Source: DAOUJW01 sp965218945
GTDB taxonomy: Bacteria; Chloroflexota; Dehalococcoidia; Lucifugimonadales; UBA2985
DNA: 64,000 nucleotides
NCBI GenBank assembly: GCA_965218945.1
Contig: OZ244718.1
Location: 1,922,001-1,986,000, forward strand
Reading direction: 5' to 3'
The notes under the pieces are model-generated. The model was not told the origin of the DNA, searched no databases, and was given only the letters and a program-made list of their open reading frames with translations. This document shows, one piece after another, positions 50,401 to 58,897 of this stretch. Each line of letters starts with the position of its first letter. The stretch's first letter is position 1. Made by a program: the position numbers and the translations under genes.

Positions 50401-51646
50401 CCTCATCCGTACCGTCGGCATTCATAATATAGATCTCGTCGATGTCCTCGCCTTCTGTTCTGTCTCTGGGAAAGTCTCTGTCACTGGTGAAGACCAGCTT
50501 CTCTCCTTTGGGTCCCCACGAGGGACGCACGTCAACCGCGCGACTGTGAGTAAGACGCTTCTCATTGGAGCCGTCCGAGTTGGCAACGTAAATGTCCCAG
50601 AATGGGAATCGGCTTATAGGCGATAGACCCCGAGAAGAGGCGTAAACAATCTTGGAGCCGTCCGGCGACCGCTCCACGTATGAGCCGGATATCTTCTGCC
50701 TGGGAATCACCTCTTCGCCGTTGCCCTCTTCATCTGTGGCAAAGAGGAACGACTCAGATAGGGTGGTCTCCAGCCAGGTGTAGAGTATGTCCCCTCTTAC
50801 CGAGACTGATACGTCCGCTCCCTCCCTCAGAGAAGGCAGCACACCCTTGACGTAATCCACCGTGGCTATAAGCCCGGTAGCCGTAGCAAGGCCGACCATA
50901 CTGCCGTCCTCGGCCACAGTAGGGCCGCCTACGTATCCCGGGGCAATGTAGTCGTCGGGGTTGATGTACGCTATATCCCTCCTGGGTCCGACCGTGAACC
51001 ACTGGAAGGGAGGATCATTAAGCTCCCACTCGATCTCGCCGACGCCGCCCTGCGCAGGGAAACCCAGCGTCAAGAGCGCGGCGCCTGCCTCCAACGAGGA
51101 CGAGTCGCCCAGGGGCAGGCTGGAGAAGCCATCGCCGTTAACCTTCACCAAAGCCAGTCCGGCTACGCTGTCGACGCCCAGCACAATGCCCGTTCTCTTG
51201 CTGCCGTCCACCATCTCAACCAGCACTGTCGGGTCACTACCGGCTGCCCGAAAGCCGGTGAGCACCAGACCATCCTCGTCGACTATCACTCCCGATCCAA
51301 CGGCTCCTGAGCCAATGACCCTGACCACGGTCTCCCTTAAGGCAAGTATGGTATCGGCCGCAAAGGGCGGCTCAGGCGTTGGGGACGCTGTGGGCCCAGG
51401 TGCAGGCGTTGCCGTCTGCGCAGGGATTGGCGTCGGTGTTGGGGTGGGCGTAGGTGTAGGTGTCGGAGTCGGGGTGGGTGTAGATGTGGGCACCGGGGTG
51501 ACCGTGGGTGTGGGAGTGGGTTCAGAGGTAGGAGTTGGAACGGACGTGGAGGTCGCCACAGGCGCCGACGTGGGTTCGGACTCGCAGGCCAGAAGGAGCA
51601 GCAACGGAAGCAGGATGACGGTCAGGAGAGTCCAACGTCCTCTCAT
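47456..51646 (-). CDS. giant lipoprotein: inactive trypsin-like domain plus about 23 TolB/WD40-like repeats
   Basis: 1396 residues. Signal peptide with lipobox (LLAC, Cys21), Thr-Pro spacer (about 30-95), then a HtrA-like fold of about 200 residues in which all three catalytic positions are lost: the His site reads LVLTGFRAAG, the Asp site DSVAGLALVKV, and the Ser site GYVGGPTV instead of GNSGGP. From about residue 330 to the end there are about 23 repeats of the type WSPDGxxIAFxSxRDGNxEIYVMDADG, i.e. PD40/TolB propeller blades, enough for about four propellers. Probably exported, lipid-anchored, binding proteins or glycans. No operon partner; the next gene upstream is divergent. Confidence 0.85.
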   Translation of the reverse strand: MRGRWTLLTVILLPLLLLLACESEPTSAPVATSTSVPTPTSEPTPTPTVTPVPTSTPTPTPTPTPTPTPTPTPIPAQTATPAPGPTASPTPEPPFAADTILALRETVVRVIGSGAVGSGVIVDEDGLVLTGFRAAGSDPTVLVEMVDGSKRTGIVLGVDSVAGLALVKVNGDGFSSLPLGDSSSLEAGAALLTLGFPAQGGVGEIEWELNDPPFQWFTVGPRRDIAYINPDDYIAPGYVGGPTVAEDGSMVGLATATGLIATVDYVKGVLPSLREGADVSVSVRGDILYTWLETTLSESFLFATDEEGNGEEVIPRQKISGSYVERSPDGSKIVYASSRGLSPISRFPFWDIYVANSDGSNEKRLTHSRAVDVRPSWGPKGEKLVFTSDRDFPRDRTEGEDIDEIYIMNADGTDEVRLTENESGDRDPHISPDGSKIVFVSGRDGNDEIYVMDIDGGNVRRLTNDEATEGSPRWSPDGQKIVFDSNRAGNTDVYVMNADGGSVRVLTSGPEGELMADWSPDGTKIVYTVALAIGPLELFVMNADGSEKRQITMGGGLKVYPRWGTLPGDMPSVPSNTAIAFVSDRSGETDIYRMEPSGNHVARLTSSQARDESPAWSPDGGLIAFQSFRDGNGEIYVMDTDGLGQRNLTANAALDAHPSWSPDGARIAFDTDRDGSKEVYVMSSDGSGHTNLTDHPGEDYGPAWSPDGSSIAFATDRYGSLEVAVMEADGSNARQLTSNDALSLRPTWSPDGEKVAFESDVDGDFDIYVIGADGSDQAKLLDLPGGQRSPVWAQNGAAIIFRSEHEGNAELYMVSADGSNLFRLTRNPASDADAAWSPLLLADRGVLSNGALAFSSAQTGNQDIFLMTAAGSVKSQLTDDPASDREPSWSPDGTRLAFASNRDGGWELYTIDSGGLDLKRLTNNDSLEGSPRWSPDGQRIAFWSFRDGDAAIFVMDTDGSNERALTGGSEWDFNPVWSPDGSSIAFQSEADGNSEIYSVDVETGEQTRVTDNEYFDGSPSWSPDGLKILFHSDRAERGRDGNFEIYVMNADGSEVERLTRQTAKDLAPAWSTDGSKVYYVSWIDGDPDVFYMNPDGSDQAPMTRSPAEDLSPQASPAHRAMEGRPIAYHSMSLDEAPVVQIWRMNADGTDAIKLTEAADDSASPQWSPDGVNIAFDSLRDGNLESYVMDADGRHPTNLTNSPEIAEGFPSWSHDGSRIVFNADGVGVGDDEEIFVMDADGGSPVQLTKNAARDSIPRVSPDGTRVLFVSNRDDNWEVYIMDIDGSNQVNLSNTPEHELSANWSPDGSKIVFASERDGHAQIYEMEPDGSNVRRLTFNSARDTYPAYSADGSQIVFTSDREDTQEIYVMNADGTNQVRITEGNLLEGQPAWRPDVEE

Positions 51647-51858
51647 CTAAGCGGTAACCCCTTCCCGATGTAACCGGCGCACCTCAACAGAGCCAACTCC
51701 CTCCGACTACAGATTGCGACACGGGAGCAATGATAACCCTATCACTACGGGTTGACAACTGTAGCGGTCCCACTTCTGCTAGAATAGGCTGAGGGACGAA
51801 GTCCCCAAAAGGCAGGGTGCAAGACCTGCTTGCAGACCTGTGATACCGGAGAGGTGTT

Positions 51859-52482
51859 ATGGAGGATGCGACCGCCGCCCGGCGGACCCACAATCTGCTC
51901 CAGCAAAGTGCCTTTGACGAGGTGGCCGGGGGCTTCGGTCAGCCGGTGCCGGAGGACATACTTGAGCGCCTGAACGCCGTGGTGGAGAGAGCGCAGATCC
52001 GCCCGGACGAATCGGTCTTGGATGTCGGAACCGGCGCAGGCGTCCTACTCCCCTTCATACTAGAGCGCCAACCTGCGCGGGTAGTGGCCTGCGACCTCTC
52101 CGGTGAGATGGTCAAGCTGGCCCGGCAGAGGTTCGGCGAGAGCGTGACCGTGCTTCAATCGGATGTGGTGGACATTCCCAGCGAGGTCGGCCCCTTCGGC
52201 GCGGTGTTCTGCAACGCTATGTTCGGGAACGTCTACGACCAGAGGCAGACCATAGAGGTCATTGAGCGCCTCCTGGACCCGGGAGGACGCCTGGTCATAA
52301 GCCATCCTCTGGGCAGTGACTTCGTCAGAAGGCTCAAGGCGGGAAGCCCCCAGTACCATCTGAAGGAGCTGCCAGACAGGTCGTTCCTCAATCATCTGCT
52401 CGAAGGCGCCGGCCTTGCCGTTACGCATTTCGTAGACGAAACCGACCTGTACCTCGCTATATGCACAAAAACTGATGGCTAG
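51859..52482 (+). CDS. class I SAM-dependent methyltransferase
   Basis: 207 residues. Motif I SVLDVGTGAGVLLPFIL, acidic strand-2 end VACDLSGEMV, DVVDIP, and LLDPGGRLVISHPLG, as in the Methyltransf_11 group. GAGAGG lies four bases before the ATG. The 80 bases ahead of it contain small hairpins (GGGAC-GAA-GTCCC, GCAGG-CCTGC) and an extended -10 TGCTAGAAT at about 51777-51785. Methyl acceptor unknown. Confidence 0.82.
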   Translation: MEDATAARRTHNLLQQSAFDEVAGGFGQPVPEDILERLNAVVERAQIRPDESVLDVGTGAGVLLPFILERQPARVVACDLSGEMVKLARQRFGESVTVLQSDVVDIPSEVGPFGAVFCNAMFGNVYDQRQTIEVIERLLDPGGRLVISHPLGSDFVRRLKAGSPQYHLKELPDRSFLNHLLEGAGLAVTHFVDETDLYLAICTKTDG

Positions 52483-52493
52483 ACGAGTTGGCA

Positions 52494-52522
52494 TTGCATC
52501 CGAGTCCCCCTTTGACTAAAAT
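52494..52522 (+). promoter_or_regulatory. promoter for the EF-G-like gene
   Basis: TTGCAT (52494-52499), 17-base spacer, TAAAAT (52517-52522); start near 52529, leader about 106 bases. Confidence 0.55.
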
Positions 52523-52634
52523 ATAGCAGTGCGACTCCACAATGAGCCGCTCTCAAAGTTGCGCGGAAACCTTACGTTGCCATGACATCAAACCGGGGCT
52601 CAGATAGAAACAACTTTAGAAGGGGGGACCATCG

Positions 52635-54671
52635 ATGCAAGACCTTACACCGGAACGGCTGAGAAACGTAGTGCTTTTATCTCATAGCGGGGCGGGCAAG
52701 ACATCCATAGCAGAGGCCCTCCTCTTCTCCACGGGAGCAATCACTCGTATGGGCCGCATTGAGGACGGCAACACAACTTCCGACTACGAGCCGGAGGAGG
52801 TCAAGCGTGGAGGTAGCACGCAGATGTCCCTGGTCCCCTGCCTCTGGAACAACCACAAGGTCAACCTGATAGACACGCCGGGATACGCCGACTTCATGGG
52901 AGAAGTCGTCTCAGGTCTACGGGTTGCCGATGGCGCTGTTGTAGTTGTGGCCGCGCCCTCCGGGATAGAGGTCGGCACTGAGCAGATGTGGGACCTCTTG
53001 AAACAGAGTTCCACGCCCAGAATCGTGGTGATAAACAAGATGGACCGGGAGAATGCCAACTTCAACGGCGCGGTGGACGCACTGCAAGAGCGCTTCGGGC
53101 GCCAGTGTGTCCCCACTCACGTTCCCATAGGAAGCGAGGCCGACTTCAAGGGCGTTGTAAGCTTGCTGGGATCCGACCAGGATATACCCGCGGACATGGC
53201 CCAGGAAATCGAGGAGGCCAGGGAGCGGCTGACGGAGGCCGTGGCGGAGAGTGACGACGATCTGGCCACCAGGTTCCTGGAGGGAGAGTCCATCTCTGAA
53301 CAAGAGTTGAAGGATGGTCTGAGAAAGGGTGTGGAATCGGGCCAGATAGTGCCTGTGCTGCCCTGCTCCGCAACTACGGAGGTCGGGGTAAAGGAGCTCA
53401 TGGACGCTCTCGTGGACTACATGCCCTCCCCCAGCGATGTCGCTCCTCCTGTGGCACAGAACGCGTCCACCAACGAGGAGGCTACGCTTCCCGCCGAGAG
53501 CGGCAGCCTGGCCGCCCTGGTGTTCAAGACCACCGCCGACCCATACGTGGGTAAGGTATCCTACTTCAAGGTCTACAGCGGCGCTTTCCAGAGCGACTCC
53601 CAGATATGGAACAGCAATAAGGGGCAGGGGGAGCGCGTGGGTCAGGTGTTCACCGTTCGGGGCAAGAATCAGGAGCAGGCCCCTCAAATCACAGTTGGGG
53701 ACATCGGGGCTGTCGCCAAGCTATCCACCACCACCACAGGTGACACCCTTTGCCAGAGGGAGGAGCCGTTGGTCCTGCCCGGCATATCCTTCCCGGGAGC
53801 GAATCACACAGTGGCCGTTTATCCCAAGAGCAAGCAGGACGTGGACAAGATGTCCAGCGCTCTGGCGCGCATCGCGGAGGAGGACCCCAGCCTGAGGGTG
53901 TATCGAGAGCTTGACACCACCGAGATCCTGCTGGCAGGCTTGGGCGACGCTCATGTGGAGGTCGCAGAGGAGAAGATAAAGAGGAAGTTCGGTACGGACC
54001 TGATACTTCAGACGCCCAAAGTCCCCTACAAGGAGACCATAACATCCCCCGCCAAGGTCGAGTACAAGCACAAGAAGCAAACGGGCGGTCACGGGCAGTA
54101 CGGCCACGTCTTCCTGGCGCTTGAGCCTCTAACCAAGGGTACCGGGTTTGAGTTCGGGTCCAAGGTGGTTGGAGGCAATGTGCCCAGGGAGTATTTCCCT
54201 GCGGTGGAGAAGGGAGTGGTCAAGTCCATGGAGGAGGGCACTATTGCAGGGTATCCCGTGGTGGACTTGCGAGTGGTGCTGTACGACGGCAGCTTCCACC
54301 CGGTAGACTCCTCCGGCATGTCCTTCGAGATAGCGGGCTCCTACGCGGCCCGAAAGGGACTGAGCCTGGCAGAGCCCGTGCTGCTGGAGCCGATTATGCG
54401 GGCTGAAGTGAAAGTGCCGGACGCCTTTACCGGGGACGTCACCGGAGACCTGAACACCAAGAGGGCGCGCATCCTGGGGATGACGCCTCAGGACGGTCAC
54501 ACCTTGATTGATGTGGAAGTGCCACAGGCCGAGATGCTCAGATACTCAGCCGACCTGCGCTCCCTGACCCAGGGCAAAGGCACATTCTCCCTGGACTTCG
54601 ATCACTACGAACCGGTCCCGGCACACCTCACTCCGAAGATAGCTGAAGAGGCTAAAAAGACAAGCGGATAG
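52635..54671 (+). CDS. elongation factor G-like GTPase (EF-G paralogue)
   Basis: 678 residues. G1 loop is SHSGAGKTS where true EF-G has AHIDAGKTT; G3 DTPGYADF, G4 NKMDREN, G5 PCSATTEVG. Domains II-V follow (domain IV KQTGGHGQYGHV...; GDVTGDLNTKRARILGM in domain V). The altered P-loop and the shortened effector loop (MGRIEDGNTTSDYEPEEVKRG) put it in the EF-G-like group of secondary paralogues, whose functions differ from translocation and are only partly known. A purine-rich AGAAGGGGGGA ribosome site precedes the ATG. Stands alone. Confidence 0.9.
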   Translation: MQDLTPERLRNVVLLSHSGAGKTSIAEALLFSTGAITRMGRIEDGNTTSDYEPEEVKRGGSTQMSLVPCLWNNHKVNLIDTPGYADFMGEVVSGLRVADGAVVVVAAPSGIEVGTEQMWDLLKQSSTPRIVVINKMDRENANFNGAVDALQERFGRQCVPTHVPIGSEADFKGVVSLLGSDQDIPADMAQEIEEARERLTEAVAESDDDLATRFLEGESISEQELKDGLRKGVESGQIVPVLPCSATTEVGVKELMDALVDYMPSPSDVAPPVAQNASTNEEATLPAESGSLAALVFKTTADPYVGKVSYFKVYSGAFQSDSQIWNSNKGQGERVGQVFTVRGKNQEQAPQITVGDIGAVAKLSTTTTGDTLCQREEPLVLPGISFPGANHTVAVYPKSKQDVDKMSSALARIAEEDPSLRVYRELDTTEILLAGLGDAHVEVAEEKIKRKFGTDLILQTPKVPYKETITSPAKVEYKHKKQTGGHGQYGHVFLALEPLTKGTGFEFGSKVVGGNVPREYFPAVEKGVVKSMEEGTIAGYPVVDLRVVLYDGSFHPVDSSGMSFEIAGSYAARKGLSLAEPVLLEPIMRAEVKVPDAFTGDVTGDLNTKRARILGMTPQDGHTLIDVEVPQAEMLRYSADLRSLTQGKGTFSLDFDHYEPVPAHLTPKIAEEAKKTSG

Positions 54672-54705
54672 TCCACACCGCTTAGCTTCATTCATAGCCA
54701 CACAA

Positions 54706-54733
54706 GTAGGGGCGATTCGCGAATCGCCCCTAC
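54706..54733. repeat. perfect 28-bp palindrome after the EF-G-like gene
   Basis: GTAGGGGCGATTCG followed directly by its reverse complement, 34 bases after the stop codon. Without a T-tract. Such GTAGGGGC..GCCCCTAC elements look REP-like. Confidence 0.75.
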
Positions 54734-54743
54734 ACTCTCCGTC

Positions 54744-54765
54744 ATTCCCGCCTCCGAGCGGGAAT
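54744..54765. repeat. REP-like hairpin
   Basis: ATTCCCGC / GCGGGAAT, perfect 8-bp stem with 6-base loop (54744-54765), ten bases after the 28-bp palindrome. The pattern resembles widespread GTCATTCCCGC-type intergenic repeats. Confidence 0.65.
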
Positions 54766-55230
54766 CTGATGTGACTGCTCATGGAGAGATGGCTTCCTGC
54801 TTCCGCAGGAGTGACAGACAGGAACGCCCCATGCCTCTACCATGCGCGTGGGCTGACAACCCGGGGCTTTCGTGTCATCTGCATCTCCAGCCCTCACCCC
54901 ATTGACTTATGAGGCGCGTCACGCTTATCGTAGAATTACTATGAACATAATTGTACGCCTGCTGAGGCCATTGTTGCGCATCCTCGCGGCTACGGACGCC
55001 GCACTGTTCGGCGGCACCGGCTTTCCCTCCACCGCGTCTTGAGGGTACGACGCCGTAATGGCAAACCCGGTCTGGGTTTCGGTGCTCCGCAACGATATAG
55101 ACATAGAGCTTGGACTCAAGTCCGGCAGAAAGCAGGACTGAGGCCGTAAGCCTTCCATGCTGCACAGGCAACTATCCTTGTGCCAGGCAGAACCCCGTTC
55201 CCGGCGCGCCGCTGGCCGCGCCTGCGGGTT

Positions 55231-55248
55231 ATGATAATATTTTCACAA
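55231..55248 (+). promoter_or_regulatory. candidate Rex operator upstream of rex
   Basis: ATGATAA-TATT-TTCACAA: the right half is a perfect Rex half-site, the left half matches four of seven (consensus TTGTGAA). It ends four bases before the -35 box of the rex promoter, which would allow autoregulation. Confidence 0.45.
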
Positions 55249-55252
55249 GTGG

Positions 55253-55281
55253 TTGACTAACCTCCCGCCCGCAGATAAAAT
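55253..55281 (+). promoter_or_regulatory. promoter for rex
   Basis: TTGACT (55253-55258), 17-base spacer, TAAAAT (55276-55281). The start would be near 55288, leaving a leader of about 130 bases that holds a terminator-like hairpin. Confidence 0.65.
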
Positions 55282-55357
55282 TAAGCCACCACTTTCCCCC
55301 AAACAACGCTTTGCTCCGAGGTTGTGGACCCAGCATGCAGAGAACAAGAACTGAAAA

Positions 55358-55386
55358 GAGGCTTGGCGTTTTCCAGCCTCGCTTTT
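55358..55386 (+). promoter_or_regulatory. terminator-like hairpin in the rex leader
   Basis: GAGGCTTGG / CCAGCCTC (55358-55380; one bulge) followed by GCTTTT. In the untranslated leader this could act as an attenuator or reflect a read-through control. Not matched to a known RNA family. Confidence 0.4.
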
Positions 55387-55419
55387 ACACAGGGTTAGGA
55401 GAAGGGCAGAAGCCACAGG

Positions 55420-56070
55420 ATGGATATGGCCGGCAGGTCTGACCTGACTGAAGGTGACGTCCCGGAGGTTGTAGTCCTGCGTCTCCCCCAATACGTCCGC
55501 GCGCTGGCAGACCTGCTCAGGCGCAACGTTCAAGTGGTGAGTTCCCAGCAGTTGGGCGCCCAGCTTCAGATGACGCCCGCACAGATCCGCAAAGACCTGA
55601 GCTACTTCGGTCGGTTCGGGAAGCAGGGCCGGGGCTACCCGGTCAACTACCTGCTGGGAGAGCTGCGACAGGTGCTGGGCCTGGAGCGGACGTGGAATAC
55701 GTGCCTGATAGGCACTGGCCGGCTGGGTAGGGCCATCATCAGCTATCCGGGCTTTACCCCTGAGGGGTTCAACATAGTCGCCGCCTTTGACGCAGCGTCC
55801 AGCGAGGTTGGGCAGACCATTGGCACACTGGTGGTGCAGCCCTTCTCAGACTTGGACAGCACCATTAGGGAGCGTGACATCCGCATTGGCATTGTTGCAG
55901 TTCCCTCAAACCACGCCCAAGAAGTGATAGACCAGTTGGTGAAGTGCGACGTAAGCGCTATCCTGAATTACGCCCCGATAAGCCCGCAGGTGCCGGAGGG
56001 TGTGCACGTCCGCAACATCGACCCCATTCTCTCCCTACAGTCAATGACCTTCTACTTGAAGGTGACCTAG
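55420..56070 (+). CDS. rex: redox-sensing transcriptional repressor Rex
   Basis: 216 residues. N-terminal winged helix (RRNVQVVSSQQLGAQLQMTPAQIRKDLSYFGRFGKQGRGYPV, split here by its RKDLSYFG signature) and a Rossmann domain (LIGTGRLGRAIISYPGF) binding NADH/NAD, ending in DPILSLQSMTFYLK. Rex represses respiration and fermentation genes when NADH is low relative to NAD and is released by NADH. It is convergent with the ATP synthase operon, 20 bases from atpC, and has a candidate operator in its own promoter. Confidence 0.95.
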   Translation: MDMAGRSDLTEGDVPEVVVLRLPQYVRALADLLRRNVQVVSSQQLGAQLQMTPAQIRKDLSYFGRFGKQGRGYPVNYLLGELRQVLGLERTWNTCLIGTGRLGRAIISYPGFTPEGFNIVAAFDAASSEVGQTIGTLVVQPFSDLDSTIRERDIRIGIVAVPSNHAQEVIDQLVKCDVSAILNYAPISPQVPEGVHVRNIDPILSLQSMTFYLKVT

Positions 56071-56090
56071 AAGCCGGGCCTTCGCTAGCC

Positions 56091-56516
56091 CTACTGAGAT
56101 TGGGGCGGCCTGTTTCTCCGCCGCTGCACAACCTTGAGCCTCGCCTGTGAACGCCGCAAGGATGCCACCGCGCGCTCAAGATCCATGTCGGATGAGTGCA
56201 TTTGAATCCGCTCCTCTGCCCTCTTCAAAGCCTCCTGAACCCGCGCCTCATCGATCTCATCGGAGCGTTCGGCGGTGTCCGCCAGGATGGTTACCTTGTT
56301 GTCCATCACCTCAAGAAACCCGCTACTCACCGCCATGAACACCTCTTCACCATCTTTGCGCACCCGAATCTCTCCCGGCTGAAGAGCCGTCATAAGAGGA
56401 GCGTGGTGCGGAAGGATTCCCAGTTCGCCCTCACTGCCGGGGGCTACCAGCACGTCCACGTCATCGGAGTAGACCTCTCGCTCCGCGGTGATGATCTCAA
56501 GTCTCATAGGCGCCAT
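56091..56516 (-). CDS. atpC: ATP synthase epsilon subunit
   Basis: 141 residues. MRLEIITAEREVYSDDVDVLVAPGSEGELGILPHHAPL beta-sandwich and a C-terminal helical pair (ERAVASLRRSQARLKVV). Regulates the F1 rotor. Last gene of the operon; short gap to atpD (54 bases). The in-frame ATG three codons in (MRL) is an alternative start. Confidence 0.93.
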   Translation of the reverse strand: MAPMRLEIITAEREVYSDDVDVLVAPGSEGELGILPHHAPLMTALQPGEIRVRKDGEEVFMAVSSGFLEVMDNKVTILADTAERSDEIDEARVQEALKRAEERIQMHSSDMDLERAVASLRRSQARLKVVQRRRNRPPQSQ

Positions 56517-56570
56517 GTTGTCACCTTTAACATTTTGTAGATGGGCGCTTCTCGCGCTTACATGTCCGGC

Positions 56571-57980
56571 CTAGTTGCCCTCTGCCGCCAGTCGCTCCGC
56601 TGACTCCACGGCCTCTTCAATACCGCCCACCATGTAGAAGGCCTGCTCCGGCAGATCGTCGTACTTGCCCTCCAGAATCTCTCCGAAGCCTCTGACCGTG
56701 TCCCGGATGGAGACGTATCGGCCTTCCCGCCCCGTGAAGGTCTCGGCAACGAAGAAGGGCTGGGAGAGGAACCGCTGTATCTTGCGCGCCCTGGACACGG
56801 TGACCTTGTCATCCTCCGACAGCTCCTCCATACCGAGAATTGCGATGATGTCCTGCAGGTCCTTGTACCTCTGGAGCACCTGCTGCACACCGCGCGCCAC
56901 CCGGTAGTGCTCATCCCCGACTACGTTGGGGTCGAGAATGCGGGAGTTGGACGTCAGGGGGTCTACTGCGGGGTACAGCCCCTGCTCAGCGATGGAGCGC
57001 TCCAGGGATATGACGGCGTCAAGGTGGCCGAATGTGGTCACAATCCCGGGGTCAGTGTAGTCGTCGGCGGGAACGTAGATTGCCTGGAAGGACGTGATGG
57101 AGCCGGTCTTGGTCGAAGTGATGCGTTCCTCCAGCTCACCCATTTCCGTGGCTAGCGTGGGCTGGTATCCCACCGCCGAGGGCATTCTGCCCAGGAGAGC
57201 GGACACTTCCATGCCAGCCAGGATGTACCGGTAGATGTTGTCGATGAACAGGAGAACGTCCTGGCCCTCTCGATCCCGGAAGTACTCTCCCATAGTCAGC
57301 CCTGTGAGCGCTATTCGGAGCCGCACGCCAGGAGGCTCGTTCATCTGGCCGAAAACCAGCACCGTGTTCTTCATAACGCCGGAGTCCTGCATCTCGTGCC
57401 AGAGGTCGTTGCCCTCTCTGGACCGCTCTCCCACGCCTGCGAAGACGGAGTAGCCGGAGTGGACCGTAGCGATGTTGCGGATGAGCTCCTGAATGATGAC
57501 CGTCTTGCCCACGCCTGCGCCGCCGTAGGCCCCGATTTTACCGCCGCGAGTGAAGGGCGCCACCAGGTCGATCACCTTGATGCCCGTCTCCAGCATGTCA
57601 ATGGAGTTCTCCTGCTCCTCGAAGGCGGGAGCCTCCCGGTGAATCGGCCACCTCTCCTCGGCCTCCACCTCACCCATGTTGTCCAGGGGCTCTCCCAAGA
57701 CATTGAACAGACGCCCCAGAGAGGCGCGGCCCACTGGCACAGCAATTGGCTGGCCCATGTCCGTGACTTCCTCTCCACGTCGCAGGCCCTCAGTGGGGCC
57801 GAGAGCCAGACACCGGACCCAGTTGTTGCCGATGTGCTGTTCCACCTCCAGGACCAGACGCTCGCCGTCGTTGTCTATCTCCAGGCCGTTGTTGATCTCG
57901 GGAAGCGCGTCCGGGGGGAACTCGGCGTCAATCACCGTGCCAATCACTTGAACAACTCTACCTTTGGATCCAGCTGGCAT
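56571..57980 (-). CDS. atpD: ATP synthase beta subunit
   Basis: 469 residues. Catalytic F1 subunit. Walker A GGAGVGKTV, GERSREGNDLWHEM with the catalytic glutamate, LLFIDNIYRY, DELSEEDK-type region ELSEDDKVTVSRARKIQ and VPADDYTDP. Follows atpG by 30 bases. Confidence 0.97.
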   Translation of the reverse strand: MPAGSKGRVVQVIGTVIDAEFPPDALPEINNGLEIDNDGERLVLEVEQHIGNNWVRCLALGPTEGLRRGEEVTDMGQPIAVPVGRASLGRLFNVLGEPLDNMGEVEAEERWPIHREAPAFEEQENSIDMLETGIKVIDLVAPFTRGGKIGAYGGAGVGKTVIIQELIRNIATVHSGYSVFAGVGERSREGNDLWHEMQDSGVMKNTVLVFGQMNEPPGVRLRIALTGLTMGEYFRDREGQDVLLFIDNIYRYILAGMEVSALLGRMPSAVGYQPTLATEMGELEERITSTKTGSITSFQAIYVPADDYTDPGIVTTFGHLDAVISLERSIAEQGLYPAVDPLTSNSRILDPNVVGDEHYRVARGVQQVLQRYKDLQDIIAILGMEELSEDDKVTVSRARKIQRFLSQPFFVAETFTGREGRYVSIRDTVRGFGEILEGKYDDLPEQAFYMVGGIEEAVESAERLAAEGN

Positions 57981-58010
57981 CTTCTCTCTCCTCTCGACTT
58001 GGGAAAACGG

Positions 58011-58874
58011 CTACCCCTCCAGGGCCACCGCGCCTCCCACGATATCCAGGAGATCTTTGGTAATGGTCTCCTGGCGAACTTTGTTCATAAGCAGGGTAAG
58101 GGCCTGGATCATGTCGTTTGCGGCGTCCGTTGCGTTGCGCATGGCCACCATACGGGCAGACTGCTCGCTGCCGATGGACTCCAGCAAGGCGTGATATATC
58201 TGCATCTCCACGAAACGCGGGACAAGGGAAGTGAGCACCTCCAGGGAATTGGGCTCGTAGATGTATCCGCTGGCAAGATGTGACTCCATCTGAGTCGGCT
58301 CAACCGGGAGCAGTCTCTGTATAGTGGGACGCTGCACCACCGTGGAGACGTAACGTCCGTATGAAACATACACCTCGTCGGCATAACCGCTCTCGTAGTC
58401 GTCAATAGCCAAGCGGGATATTGGCAGTGTGTCCATCAAGGTCGGTCGGTCGCCCAGATCCACGAAAACGGCGCGCACCTCGCTTTGGGAGCGCATCATG
58501 AAGTCTCGTCCCTTCCTGCCCACAGGGATCACGGTTACAGGCACGGACTGGTCCAGAACGAACCGCCCGGCCGCTCGATTCAGGTTGGCGTTGAGACCGC
58601 CGCAAAGCCCGCGGTCCGGCGTGATGTGGATTACCTCCACTCTCTGGACCTCTCGACGGCTCAGGAGGGGATGCCCGCTATCCGCTATGTCCCCGGACTG
58701 GGCCGCCAGATGTCCCATCACCTCAGTCATGGTCTCTGAATAGGGACGTCCCGCCAAGAGGCGCTGTTGGGAGCGTCTCATCTTGGATGCGGCGATCATC
58801 TCCATCGCCCTAGTCACCTTGGCGGTGTTCTGGACGCTGCGTATGCGCCTTTTGATTTCTCGTATATTGGGCAT
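58011..58874 (-). CDS. atpG: ATP synthase gamma subunit
   Basis: 287 residues. Rotor shaft: long N-terminal helix (REIKRRIRSVQNTAKVTRAM), conserved DRGLCGGLNANL, and C-terminal helix (MVAMRNATDAANDMIQALTLLMNKVRQETIT). Lies between atpA and atpD in standard order. Confidence 0.96.
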   Translation of the reverse strand: MPNIREIKRRIRSVQNTAKVTRAMEMIAASKMRRSQQRLLAGRPYSETMTEVMGHLAAQSGDIADSGHPLLSRREVQRVEVIHITPDRGLCGGLNANLNRAAGRFVLDQSVPVTVIPVGRKGRDFMMRSQSEVRAVFVDLGDRPTLMDTLPISRLAIDDYESGYADEVYVSYGRYVSTVVQRPTIQRLLPVEPTQMESHLASGYIYEPNSLEVLTSLVPRFVEMQIYHALLESIGSEQSARMVAMRNATDAANDMIQALTLLMNKVRQETITKDLLDIVGGAVALEG

Positions 58875-58897
58875 ATTACTATCTCACCGGCGTCATG

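Larger units (their letters stand above)
54672..55230. other. gene-poor stretch with three hairpins and a TGA-split small ORF
   Basis: No confident gene in about 560 bases. It holds the palindrome 54706-54733, the hairpin 54744-54765, a third hairpin at 54795-54810 (TCCTGC/GCAGGA), a promoter-like pair TTGACT (54902-54907)/TATCGT (54926-54931), and a 33-codon frame from ATG 54941 that meets an in-frame TGA at 55040-55042 and runs 32 codons further to 55141. Small minus-strand frames here have no ribosome sites and look spurious. Confidence 0.5.

Noticed and set aside
47456..51646. Regular repeats of about 120-130 bases, considered as a CRISPR-like or satellite array
   Set aside because: The repeats are degenerate and in frame, coding for propeller blades.
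54875..55171. Minus-strand small ORFs of 77-98 residues
   Set aside because: No ribosome sites, two overlapping frames, unusual composition; treated as non-coding.
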